Assembly (NCBI RefSeq): GCF_016458235.1
Contig: NZ_JAEMHK010000014.1
Span: 105,670 to 169,669 of the forward strand
Length of the DNA stretch: 64,000 bases
Direction of reading: 5' to 3'
Source of the DNA: Geomonas propionica
GTDB taxonomy: Bacteria; Desulfobacterota; Desulfuromonadia; Geobacterales; Geobacteraceae
This document shows positions 19,868-30,011 of this stretch, one piece after another. Numbering within the stretch: the stretch's first letter is position 1; every line of letters begins with the position of its first letter. The position numbers and the translations under genes are program-made. The notes under the pieces are model-generated. The model did not search any database. It was not told where the DNA came from and saw nothing but the letters and a program-made list of their open reading frames with translations.

Positions 19868-20115
19868 AAAGGGGATAGACATAAAGGATAAAGGCAGGGG
19901 CCATATTTAAACGCAAAGCCGCCAAGCCGCAAAGAAGAGGCTGAAAATACATAGAGCTCAAGGGTGTATTTTCTTGTTTTGGCAGTTACTCCCGATCCGT
20001 TTTTCTTAGCGTCTTTGCGTCATTGCGTTACCAATAGGTTTTGGTTCATCCCTTTTATCCGTTGTTATCCCTGTTAAACGGTTTTGCAGTTCATAGCGCC
20101 TTTGCGTCTTAGCGT
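19868..20115. repeat. Iteron inverted-repeat element, copy 5, with GCAAAG cores
   Basis: A degenerate left arm (19868-19894) and a right arm (20044-20080, ending CCCTGTTAAACGG) flank core words at 19911-19936 (ACGCAAAGCCGCCAAGCCGC) and 20003-20031 (TTAGCGTCTTTGCGTCATTG). A further core word, GCGCCTTTGCGTCTTAGCG, lies outside the right arm at 20096-20115. The copy looks rearranged. Confidence 0.75.
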
Positions 20116-20141
20116 GAGCAGGGGTGGTCAGTGAGGTTTCC

Positions 20142-20657
20142 ATGGAAGAAAGACTTAAAAAGATCAAGCTGTTGATACTCGACGTGGACGGCGTCCTTAC
20201 CGACGGCCGCATCATCTTCGACTCCAACGGCGTGGAGAGCAAGTTCTTCAACGTCAAGGACGGGCACGGTATCAAGATGCTGCAGCGCTCCGGCATCGAG
20301 GTCGGCATCATCTCCGGTCGCGAGTCCCAGGTGGTCTATAACCGCGCCGTGGAACTGGGCATCGGGCAGGTCTACCAGAAGTCCCTCGACAAGCTGGTGC
20401 CATACCGCCAGATGCTGGAGGCCACCGGGCTTTGCGACGAACAGGTCGCCTTCATGGGCGACGATGTCATCGACATCCCCCTCCTGAAACGGGTGGGCTT
20501 TGCCGCCGCACCCGCCGACGCCGTCCAGGAGGTGCTCCCCTTTGCCCACTTCGTCGCCAGGAACCGCGGTGGCTGGGGCGCGGTGCGCGAACTGTGCGAC
20601 CTGATCCTGAAGGCCCAGGGATCGTGGGAGAGCGTGACCTCCAGGTATTACGTCTAA
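20142..20657 (+). CDS. kdsC: Kdo-8-phosphate phosphatase
   Basis: A 171-residue HAD-superfamily phosphatase releasing Kdo from Kdo-8-phosphate. The catalytic motif LDVDGVLTDG lies near the N-terminus, with IISGRES and FMGDDVIDIPLLKRVG later. It lacks a cap domain, as expected for the tetrameric KdsC family. ATG 20142 has GAGG 5 nt upstream; GTG 20124 would add six residues. This ends the Kdo cluster. Confidence 0.94.
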   Translation: MEERLKKIKLLILDVDGVLTDGRIIFDSNGVESKFFNVKDGHGIKMLQRSGIEVGIISGRESQVVYNRAVELGIGQVYQKSLDKLVPYRQMLEATGLCDEQVAFMGDDVIDIPLLKRVGFAAAPADAVQEVLPFAHFVARNRGGWGAVRELCDLILKAQGSWESVTSRYYV

Positions 20658-20670
20658 GGCGCACGGCAGA

Positions 20671-20765
20671 AGGGACTGGCTCCGCCAGGTGCCTGTCCCT
20701 TTAGCGGAACGCTTCTTTCAGCTCAGCCAGCTTCCCAAAAGCTCTAAGGGGCCAGGCACCTGGCG
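20671..20765. repeat. REP-like GC-rich palindromic repeat pair
   Basis: CGCCAGGTGCCTG at 20683-20695 and its perfect complement at 20753-20765 form a 13-bp inverted repeat. Each half is itself partly palindromic: AGGGAC/GTCCCT around TGGC-TCC-GCCA at 20671-20700, and GCCAGG-CA-CCTGGC at 20751-20764. The form resembles REP/BIME units. No REP-type transposase gene is in the window. Confidence 0.65.
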
Positions 20766-20798
20766 CAGCTCATACAGCCATTAATAATAGGGCACCGT

Positions 20799-20831
20799 GG
20801 GGATATCTCTCAATTGGGATATCCCTTTTTT
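20799..20831 (+). terminator. Rho-independent terminator after kdsC
   Basis: GGGATATC (20800-20807) pairs with GATATCCC (20818-20825) and is followed by six T residues. It separates the Kdo cluster from the polysaccharide locus. Confidence 0.8.
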
Positions 20832-20934
20832 GTTTGTAAATATCTTTTAACTATGGCGCGTCCCGCGTGTTTTCTGATATATTCCTGCATCTGGCTGTTA
20901 ACAGTTAAATTTGACCCTGAGGAGAGCACCCCTG

Positions 20935-22224
<1,290 letters not shown>

Positions 22225-22999
22225 AAAGCGACGGCTAACGGCGGCACCGGTGTTCTTTTTGAACCTCGGTGCCGTAGTCAAAATTCAGACACTGATGCTG
22301 TCTTTGACACCTTTTATCGTCAAGTTCCCTCTCTCAGCTACTCTCATTACCTTCCTTCATTGCATGCTAGGTCACTTCTTAAATTTTTTTTTCCTGTTTA
22401 TTCCTATTCGATTCTTTTCTGATACACTCTCACTCGCGTCATAAGTCTGCGAGGATGAGAAGAAAAAGAAGACGGCTCGCCAAGGGAGTCTGCTCACCCC
22501 TCAGTGGCCGTGTTCTTTAGGTCGTTTACATGAAAAAATACGGCACGGAACCTGCTCCCGTCACTACTGTCAAAAACGCGGTGCGGAGTCTGTCGAATCA
22601 AGACTACTGATCTTCTGATGCCGCAGTTTTTGCATTTACAACACTCTGTGTAAGTGGTATAGACTAGAGCCTGATCATTAGTAATGACTTTTGTTTTCCT
22701 GGGTTCAGTTGCGATCGGCTCTGCCCGCTGGGCAGTAACGGTAATGTCACAAAGAACGGCCTTCGTCTTTTCGCTGTGAGCTACTGTCTGATCTCCTACT
22801 GCTGTTCCCGCCTTAATTAGCAAACCACCCATCTGAGAAGAAACCCGTGCAGGTGTGAGATGTTGATTATCTGTTATTTTCCGGTAGTTTTCGTTTACAT
22901 TTAAATGGGTACATGATATACGATACACCCTGTCACTGTTAAGTTTTGTGCCTTTTCATATGCCGTCTCTCGTGATTCCAGTTAGAGGTACAACTAAGC
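22225..22999. other. AT-rich gene-free interval before the export gene
   Basis: No convincing gene. It opens with a stem-loop (22242-22274), then runs AT-rich with T-tracts around 22380. A 144-codon open frame on the minus strand (22494-22928) lacks a good start region and coding character. The stretch is probably a long leader or promoter region for the downstream export gene, or acquired DNA. Confidence 0.6.
22242..22274. terminator. Long stem-loop after the UDP-sugar dehydrogenase gene
   Basis: CGGCACCGGTGTTC and GAACCTCGGTGCCG pair with two mismatches around a TTTTT loop, 17 bases past the stop. There is no T-run after the stem, so it may be an attenuator or mRNA 3' stabiliser rather than a classical terminator. 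Confidence 0.5.
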
Positions 23000-25729
23000 A
23001 TGAAAAGAATTCTGTTTCTCGTGGTAACGCTTTCACTTCTGTCCATCGCAACCGCCTTTTCCGCCTCCATCTCGGAGGATGCCTCCTCCAGCGCGACTCC
23101 CGCCACAGCTAAAGAAGACAGCTCCTTCGCCGTTTCTTCCGACTACTTCAGCACCCCCAAAGATACCGAGGACGATTCCCTCAACCAGGACCAGGGCGAC
23201 GATCAACGTCAGGGGTATCGACGCGGCGCGTCGTCGGTACGGGAACAAGAGGAAGGTGATGACACTGTCGAGGCGGGCACCCAGAAGCCGCTCCAGGAGC
23301 GCCCCGAGGAGTTGAGGGATGCCGGCGCCAAGGAGGAGCGGGAGCCCAAGGACGCCGTCGCCGCCACGGACGACAAGCAGGGGCGCGACGACAAGGACAA
23401 AAAAGAAAAGAAAGAGCGGAAAGCAAAGAAGGACAAGAAGACGACCGCGAAAGCGCCGGTCAAGAAGACGGTGAAGCCGGTGGTGGAGCCCTCGGTGCTG
23501 GAGAAGGCCATGGGGGAGAACCCCCTGATCATCGACAGGACCCGGCCGCAGCCTTATGGTTGGGATCAGCTGACCCAGTTCGGCTACAGCTTCTTCAAGC
23601 GCGGTAAGGACAGCTTCGCCAGTCAGACCGACGTCCCGGTCGGGGCGAATTACGTGGTCGGCCCGGGCGACCGCCTGGTGGTCACCCTCTGGGGGAGCAT
23701 CAACGGCACCTACAAGCTCGATGTGAACCGCAGCGGCGAGATCGTGCTTCCCAAAGTGGGTGCCGTCAAGGTTGCCGGGGTGACTTACGGCGAGCTCCCG
23801 GCGGTCTTGAAGGCGAGCGTGGCGCGCATCTACAAGGACTTCCAGATCAACGTGAACCTGGACAAGCTGAGGCTGATCAAGGTGTACGTGGTGGGGGAGG
23901 TGGCCTCGCCGGGCGATTACAACGTGACCTCGCTCTCTACCGTGATCAGCGCCCTTTCCGCCGCCGGAGGCCCGACCAAAAGCGGCAGCCTGCGCAATAT
24001 CCAGATCAATCGGGACGGCAAGGTGGTGGAGACCGTCGATCTCTACGACTTCTTCCTCAAGGGTGACAAAGGAAAGGACATCCGGCTGCAACCTGGGGAC
24101 ACCATCCTGGTCCCGGTCATCGGCCGCGTCGCCGGTATCGTCGGCAACGTGAAGCGCCCCGGCATCTACGAGCTGAAGGGGGAGACCTCGCTGCAGGACC
24201 TCTTCGCTCTCGGGGGCGGCATCAACCCGACCGGATATCTGCAGCGGGTGCAGCTCTACCGCGTGCAGGCGCATGACAAGAAGGTGGTTGACGACTTCAA
24301 CCTCGACCTGAGCGGCGCGGCCGCCGAGCAGCGGAGCGCCTCCGTCAAGATGCAGGACCTCGACCTGGTCAACGTCCTCCCCATTGACAGCGTGCTGCGC
24401 GGCTATGTCAGGCTCGAGGGGCACGTTCTGCGCCCCGGCGACTACGCCCTGAAGCCGGGCATGAAGGTGAGCTCGCTGTTGCAGGGTGACAACCTCCTGC
24501 CCCAGTACCACGCCGGTGCCGGCCAGATCATCCGCCTCTACCCGCCGGACCTGCATCCCGAGATCGTCTATTTCGACGTCGCCGGGGCACTGAAGGGGGA
24601 TCGCGCGCAGGACGTCGAGCTCAAGGAATTCGACCGGGTTAAGATCTTCTCCCGGGAGCAGATGGAGGAGACCCCTGTCGTCAAGGTGAGCGGCGAGGTT
24701 CAAAAGCCCGGTCAGATCCGTTACCTGGAGAACATGACCGTGCGCGACCTGCTGATGCAGGCGGGGAACGTCAAGCTGTCCGCATACTTGGGCAACGGGG
24801 AGATCACCAGGGTCAAGCGCACCGGAGGCACTGTCACTTCCTATTCCATCCCGGTGAACCTTGAGCAGGCGCTCAAGGGGGGCGAGGACAACATCAAGCT
24901 GGAGCCTTTCGACGAGCTCACCGTGCGCCGCATTCCCAACTGGGCCGAGGCGACCGACCGCTACGTCACGCTCAAAGGCGAAGTCATGTTTCCGGGCACC
25001 TATCCCATCTACAAGGGGGAGCGGTTGAGCTCCGTCATCGCCCGCGCCGGGGGCTTTACCGACTTGGCCTATCTGAGGGGCGTGCGCTTCACCAGGGAGA
25101 ACGTCCGCAAACTGCAGCAGCAGCGTATGGACGAGGCTCTCGACCGGGCGCAGGACCAGATCATCAAGCTGCAAAGTAACGTCTCCCAGACCGCCGCCTC
25201 TGCCGAAGAGGTCGCGAGCTCCAAGACCACCCTCGACAACCTGATGCGTAGCATCGACATCCTGAAAACCAAGAAGGCGGAGGGGCGCGTGCTGATGGAG
25301 ATCACTTCCATGCGTGACCTCAAGGGGAGCATGTACGACTTGGAACTGCAGGGGGGAGACCAGCTCAATGTCCCCAGCGACCCCGGTGGCATCAACGTGA
25401 TCGGGGACGTCTACAACCAGAGCACCGTCGTCACCCAGCGTGGCCATGACCTTGAGTGGTACTTGAAGCAGGTCGGAGGACCGACCGGCGATGCAGACAT
25501 GGACGGTATCTATGTGGTCAAGGTCGACGGCTCTGTCATCAGCCAGGCCAACTCCTCGAAATTCATGTTCTACAACTCCTTCTGGGGCAAAAAATTGGAC
25601 TCCGGCGACACCATCATCGTGCCGAGGCAGTACGAGAAGACTGCCTGGCTCAGGGGTGCCAAGGACATCGCTTCTGTCATAGGCAATATCGCGGTTACGG
25701 CCGGGGTACTGGTGGCGGCCGGGCTGTAA
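23000..25729 (+). CDS. Polysaccharide export protein with multiple SLBB domains
   Basis: A 909-residue exported protein of the Wza/OPX family. It has a signal peptide (1-22), then a long acidic/basic low-complexity linker to about residue 165 with many Lys/Glu/Asp. The polysaccharide-export domain starts near 215 (NYVVGPGDRLVVTLWG). Six beta-grasp/SLBB repeats can be counted from their GxVxxPG-like turns near residues 297, 382, 472, 563, 658 and (degenerate) 802. A short helical insert lies around 690-755, and the C-terminus is hydrophobic. It should form the periplasmic/outer-membrane channel. It is much longer than E. coli Wza (about 380). Confidence 0.92.
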   Translation: MKRILFLVVTLSLLSIATAFSASISEDASSSATPATAKEDSSFAVSSDYFSTPKDTEDDSLNQDQGDDQRQGYRRGASSVREQEEGDDTVEAGTQKPLQERPEELRDAGAKEEREPKDAVAATDDKQGRDDKDKKEKKERKAKKDKKTTAKAPVKKTVKPVVEPSVLEKAMGENPLIIDRTRPQPYGWDQLTQFGYSFFKRGKDSFASQTDVPVGANYVVGPGDRLVVTLWGSINGTYKLDVNRSGEIVLPKVGAVKVAGVTYGELPAVLKASVARIYKDFQINVNLDKLRLIKVYVVGEVASPGDYNVTSLSTVISALSAAGGPTKSGSLRNIQINRDGKVVETVDLYDFFLKGDKGKDIRLQPGDTILVPVIGRVAGIVGNVKRPGIYELKGETSLQDLFALGGGINPTGYLQRVQLYRVQAHDKKVVDDFNLDLSGAAAEQRSASVKMQDLDLVNVLPIDSVLRGYVRLEGHVLRPGDYALKPGMKVSSLLQGDNLLPQYHAGAGQIIRLYPPDLHPEIVYFDVAGALKGDRAQDVELKEFDRVKIFSREQMEETPVVKVSGEVQKPGQIRYLENMTVRDLLMQAGNVKLSAYLGNGEITRVKRTGGTVTSYSIPVNLEQALKGGEDNIKLEPFDELTVRRIPNWAEATDRYVTLKGEVMFPGTYPIYKGERLSSVIARAGGFTDLAYLRGVRFTRENVRKLQQQRMDEALDRAQDQIIKLQSNVSQTAASAEEVASSKTTLDNLMRSIDILKTKKAEGRVLMEITSMRDLKGSMYDLELQGGDQLNVPSDPGGINVIGDVYNQSTVVTQRGHDLEWYLKQVGGPTGDADMDGIYVVKVDGSVISQANSSKFMFYNSFWGKKLDSGDTIIVPRQYEKTAWLRGAKDIASVIGNIAVTAGVLVAAGL

Positions 25730-25761
25730 CGGGATATTTCTTCACGCAGGTTTGGGTACCT

Positions 25762-26934
25762 ATGCAATCACCGGAAAAGAACCAACAGGAAATCAACTTG
25801 CTTGAGCTTGCGAACGTCCTCGCCAGGCGCAAGATGATCATCATCAAAATCACGACAGTGTTAGCGATAGCCTCCATCGCCTACAGCCTATTCCTCCCGA
25901 ACGTTTACACAGCGACGGCTCGGGTGCTTGTGCCACAGAAAGAGGCGGGTAGCGGAATCTCCGCCCTTATTGGCCAAGCCGGAGGCATAGCGAGTCTCGC
26001 AACCGGCGGTCTGTCCGGCGGTGGGGACTTATATGTAGCTATAGTGAAAAGCCGTTCGGTCTCAGATGCCGTGATCAACAGGCTTGATCTGCGCAAGGTA
26101 TACGAGAAGGACGACATGGAGAGGACACGTGACGCTCTTTTCGATGCAGTAAAGGTGCAAAGCAGCAAGGAAGGGATCATCACTATCTCAACGAGTGACA
26201 AGAACCCCCGCCGTTCCGCGCAGTTGGCCAACACTGTGGTCGACGAATTGGGCAAGGCAACCGTGCGCCTAAACCTCACCAAGGCGGGGGCGGAACGGAT
26301 GTTCCTGGAAAAGCGGCTCGAGGTTGTCAAAAAGGACCTCAGCGTTGCGGAGGAAGCGGTAAAGAACTTCGCGACACAGAACAAGGTGGTGCACCTTGAA
26401 TCCCAGGCCCAGGCATCTATTACCGGGATCGCACGGTTGAAAGCGGATCTTGCCGGAAAACAGGTCCAGCTTTCGGTGCTGCGCAACACCCGCACCGAGG
26501 AGAGCCCTGAGGTGAAGGCCGCCGAGGCCGGGATAGGCCAGCTCAAAGCAGAGATTTCCAGGATGACCGGCGCTGGGGGGGAAGGCGATAGCATTCCGTC
26601 GGTGGGACGTATGCCGAGCGTGGGGCTGGAGTACGCGCGCAAGCTGCGAGAGCTTAAGATTCAGGAGGCTGTCTACGAGCAGCTTACAAAACAGTATGAA
26701 ATAGCAAAATTCAATGAATCAAAAGATTCATCCTCACTACAGGTACTTGATGAAGCCGTGGTGCCCACGAGAAAGAGTAAGCCGCTGCGCTCCCAACTGG
26801 TGATTATGGTCACCTTTGCGGGCCTCTTTGGCTCGACCATCCTTGTATTCCTGTTGGAGTTCCTCGACCGGTTACCTGAGGATGATAAGAAGTTGATGGG
26901 CAGGATACGGGAACAACTGCTGTCGCTGCGTTAG
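25762..26934 (+). CDS. Chain-length determinant (Wzz-like) inner-membrane protein
   Basis: A 390-residue polysaccharide co-polymerase. There is a membrane helix at about 28-48 (IIIKITTVLAIASIAYSLF), a periplasmic part rich in coiled coil (about 180-300), and a second helix near the C-terminus (LVIMVTFAGLFGSTILVFLL). No Walker A motif follows, so this is Wzz only, without a fused tyrosine kinase. It starts 32 bases after the export gene. It should set chain length and pair with the export protein. Confidence 0.9.
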   Translation: MQSPEKNQQEINLLELANVLARRKMIIIKITTVLAIASIAYSLFLPNVYTATARVLVPQKEAGSGISALIGQAGGIASLATGGLSGGGDLYVAIVKSRSVSDAVINRLDLRKVYEKDDMERTRDALFDAVKVQSSKEGIITISTSDKNPRRSAQLANTVVDELGKATVRLNLTKAGAERMFLEKRLEVVKKDLSVAEEAVKNFATQNKVVHLESQAQASITGIARLKADLAGKQVQLSVLRNTRTEESPEVKAAEAGIGQLKAEISRMTGAGGEGDSIPSVGRMPSVGLEYARKLRELKIQEAVYEQLTKQYEIAKFNESKDSSSLQVLDEAVVPTRKSKPLRSQLVIMVTFAGLFGSTILVFLLEFLDRLPEDDKKLMGRIREQLLSLR

Positions 26935-27146
26935 TCACTCTCACTTGCACAGTGGGTACAATGACCCAGTATTACACGGGTATGTTCTTGCCGCTCGAAT
27001 CACGAAGACCCCTCCGTCGAAGCCTTGATTTAAAGTCGGTAAGTCGTATTTGCGGCGTAATGGTTGCGATGATTCGGGTGCCCCCTTTCAAAGGTTAGTT
27101 TTTCCATCATCATAAGGTCCGCACCCGCTTTGAAAGGTCCTAGATA

Positions 27147-28679
27147 GTGTCAGTTAAAAAGAACATCTTAGCGAATTACCTTGGTCAGGGGTGGAATGCT
27201 GCTGCGGGACTTTTGTTTACGCCGTTGTATATCAAGTACTTAGGGATGGAGGCATACGGTTTAATCGGTTTCTTTGGCGTTATGCAGACCTCGCTCATGT
27301 TGCTGGATATGGGAATGACGCCGACTTTGAACCGCGAAATGGCGCGATATTCAGCAGGGACATACTCATCCCAGTCTATTTCAAATCTTTTGCGCAGCGT
27401 TGAGATCGTTGCTCTGATTCTAGTGCTGCTCATTACAATTTTAGGTTTGGGTGGATCGGGTTATTTAGCTACCGACTGGTTGAAGCTGGATACACTTTCA
27501 GTTGATAGTGTTGCTAATGCTATTTCGATCATGATGGTAGTAGTTGCTTTGCGCTTTTTTGAAGGGATTTACCGTAGTTCACTGTTCGGGCTTCAGCAAC
27601 AGGTACTTTACAACTCTGTTACTGCCATTTTAGCTACTGTTCGTCATACAGGTGCTGTGGTGGTGCTAGCTTTTTTTTCGCAGACGATCAGGGGGTTTTT
27701 CTTATGGCAGTTGATCATGTCCGTCGTAACTGTCACCGTTCTGTCTCGACGCGTGTATAACATCCTTCCGCAACCGCCCTTATCACCCAGATTCTCGAAG
27801 CAAGCTATTTTCGGGGTATGGAGGTTTGCCTCGGGCAGTATGATGATGATGATCCTCTCGTTGCTGGTTTCACAAGCTGATAAAGTGATCCTTTCGAGGA
27901 TGTTGTCGCTTCAGTCTTACGGGTATTACACCATAGCAGCAACTCTGACCAGTGTACTATTCTTAGTCGTAAACCCGGTTGTGCAAGCTGTCTACCCGCG
28001 ATTGGTAGAATTACACAGCAGAGGAGAGGATGCCGCTGTTGTTTCTGTCTATCACCGCGGAGCGCAAATAGTGACGGTTTTAACAGCGCCTGCTACTCTT
28101 CTTTTGTCCTTCTTTGGCGCAGGAATTATCTTTTTGTGGTCGGGCAATCCTCAATTGGCTCAACAGTCTGCACCTGTCCTCTCGGTAATGGTGATAGGGA
28201 CTTTTTTAAACGGAATTATGAATATGCCTTGTCAAATCCAACTAGTTCATGGCTGGACCAGCTTGGCAATAAAGGTAAATATTATCGCTGTGCCAATTTT
28301 TATTACAGCTTTTTTCGTGGTGGTTCCCAGGTTCGGTGGAGTCGGAGCCGCCTGGCTCTGGGTTGCTCTTAACGCACTTTCCATTCCTTTCGTCATTTAT
28401 TATATGCACAGACGCATTCTCCTCACAGAGCTTTGGCACTGGTGCTGGTCTGATCTGCTGCTTCCTATATCGGGTTCGGTAGTTGTAATGGCCATCGCAA
28501 AGTTTTTCCAGCCTATCCAGAGCGAAGGACGTTTACAGTGGTTTTTCTTCCTATCAGTAAGCGGCTTTACAGCACTTGCGGCTTCGTGTGCCCTCGCCAC
28601 TGAAATAAGAGCTCTCATCGCGACTGCTTTTCGTCGGATGTTGCCTGCTACTGTTACAAGACAAAACAGCTCAATGTAA
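27147..28679 (+). CDS. wzx: Oligosaccharide flippase (Wzx family)
   Basis: A 510-residue membrane protein with about 12-14 hydrophobic segments, starting MSVKKNILANYLGQGWNAA, the usual entry to the polysaccharide-transporter family that flips lipid-linked repeat units to the periplasm. The GTG start has AAAGG about 9 nt upstream. The gene is visibly richer in A/T and uses more TTT, ATT and TTA codons than its neighbours. Together with AT-rich flanks this suggests acquisition from another genome, common for Wzx. Confidence 0.9.
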   Translation: MSVKKNILANYLGQGWNAAAGLLFTPLYIKYLGMEAYGLIGFFGVMQTSLMLLDMGMTPTLNREMARYSAGTYSSQSISNLLRSVEIVALILVLLITILGLGGSGYLATDWLKLDTLSVDSVANAISIMMVVVALRFFEGIYRSSLFGLQQQVLYNSVTAILATVRHTGAVVVLAFFSQTIRGFFLWQLIMSVVTVTVLSRRVYNILPQPPLSPRFSKQAIFGVWRFASGSMMMMILSLLVSQADKVILSRMLSLQSYGYYTIAATLTSVLFLVVNPVVQAVYPRLVELHSRGEDAAVVSVYHRGAQIVTVLTAPATLLLSFFGAGIIFLWSGNPQLAQQSAPVLSVMVIGTFLNGIMNMPCQIQLVHGWTSLAIKVNIIAVPIFITAFFVVVPRFGGVGAAWLWVALNALSIPFVIYYMHRRILLTELWHWCWSDLLLPISGSVVVMAIAKFFQPIQSEGRLQWFFFLSVSGFTALAASCALATEIRALIATAFRRMLPATVTRQNSSM

Positions 28680-29003
28680 AGGTTGCAAATGCTTCTATGC
28701 AATAACACAGTTCCACGTTTGTTTGTGGGGCAGCCAGGGAAGGTAGGCTCTACAGAATCTGTAGATAATAATAGCATCGGCACAGAATGTGCGGCTAGCC
28801 GTCACTGAATGGACGCTATGACGAAAGCCGACGCTTGGCGACGAGAAGAAATGATGCTGCTTAAGTCATCATCATATCCACTTGCATCGATGTATTTGAT
28901 TTTCCACTGAGGTTTGGCGCTAAATTGCCGTCATGTGGAATGCAGGTGCTTGGTGGGCTGTATGTGACGGTTCTCGCCACCCAAGCAATCAAAGGAGTGT
29001 GCA
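28680..29003. other. Gene-free interval between wzx and the GT2 gene
   Basis: No gene seen. The sequence is of mixed composition; AAAGGAG at 28991-28997 is the ribosome site of the next gene. No convincing promoter pair was found. Confidence 0.5.
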
Positions 29004-30011
29004 ATGCTGCTCACTAAATCCGCACCAGCTAGCGCGTTTGCCACGGCCCCGCTGGTGACCATTGTGCTTCCCGTTTACAACGGCGCTCGTTACCTGCGCG
29101 AGGCCATCGACAGCATCCTGGGGCAGACCTTTTGCGATTTCGAACTCATCGTCATCAACGACGGCTCCCGCGACGATTCCAGCGTCATCGCGCAACAGTA
29201 CGATGATCCCCGTATCCGTTTCTACACCCAGGACAACATCGGCCTCGCCGCCACGCTCAACCGCGGCATCGGACTTGCCAGGGGGCGCTACCTGGCCCGG
29301 CAGGACCAGGATGACATTTCCAAGCCGGACCGTCTAGAGCGGCAGGTAAGATTTCTGGAACAGCATCCGGAATACGGCATGGTGGGGACCAGAGCGGCCA
29401 TCTGGGTGGAAGGCGAGGCTTCCCCCATCGAGTTCCTTCATCCGTGCGAGAACGAGGGGCTCCGCTTCAGGCTCCTGTTCAACAACCCGTTCGTGCACAG
29501 CTCGATGATGATCCGCATGGAGGTTTTCGCCGCCATCGGCACTTACTGCACCGACAAAAGCAGGCAGCCTCCCGAGGATTACGAGCTCTGGTCGCGGGTG
29601 ACGCGCCGCTTCAAGGTGGGCAATCTGCCTGAGGTTCTGCACGTCTATCGCGAAACCGGCAGCAGCATGTCTCGGACCGGGATCAACCCTTTCCTGGAGA
29701 AGGTGGTGCGGATCAGTTCCGAGAACCTGCGCCACACGCTGGGCGACACCGTGTCGCAGCAAAACGTCGGGAACCTTGCCGCGCTCTATAACGGCGCCTT
29801 CGAACTGGTGCAGCCGCCTGTCCGTCCCGTAGCACTTGGCGGCGTACTGCTGCGGGCGCTCGTCAAGGTCGGAGGACCACGGACGCTCGCTCTTTTGTGG
29901 CGTGAGGGAGGGCGCAGCCTGGCAAAGCTTTACGGCCGCTATTTCCTCTATCTTTCGTTTCGGGTCAAAGCTGTGCGTACGTCCGGTGTGCACCAGGAGG
30001 GGGGCAAGTGA
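29004..30011 (+). CDS. Family 2 glycosyltransferase
   Basis: A 335-residue GT-A enzyme. The N-terminus VTIVLPVYNGARYLREAIDS, the INDGSRDDS motif and the QDQDDIS metal-binding region are classic for GT2. It adds one sugar to the lipid-linked repeat unit on the cytoplasmic face; donor and linkage cannot be told from sequence. AAAGGAG lies 6 nt before the ATG. The stop overlaps the next gene's GTG (GTGA), and the following genes run as one operon. Confidence 0.92.
   Translation: MLLTKSAPASAFATAPLVTIVLPVYNGARYLREAIDSILGQTFCDFELIVINDGSRDDSSVIAQQYDDPRIRFYTQDNIGLAATLNRGIGLARGRYLARQDQDDISKPDRLERQVRFLEQHPEYGMVGTRAAIWVEGEASPIEFLHPCENEGLRFRLLFNNPFVHSSMMIRMEVFAAIGTYCTDKSRQPPEDYELWSRVTRRFKVGNLPEVLHVYRETGSSMSRTGINPFLEKVVRISSENLRHTLGDTVSQQNVGNLAALYNGAFELVQPPVRPVALGGVLLRALVKVGGPRTLALLWREGGRSLAKLYGRYFLYLSFRVKAVRTSGVHQEGGK

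Noticed and set aside
20124..20141. Upstream GTG start for kdsC
   Set aside because: ATG 20142 has a GAGG at proper spacing and gives the usual N-terminus.
22494..22928. 144-codon minus-strand open frame with a CKCKNCG segment
   Set aside because: AT-rich, no convincing ribosome site, no domain, and composition unlike coding sequence here; treated as part of the gene-free interval.
28917..28932. Possible sigma54 promoter (TGGC...TTGC) before the GT2 gene
   Set aside because: The GG and GC elements are 9 rather than 10 bases apart.
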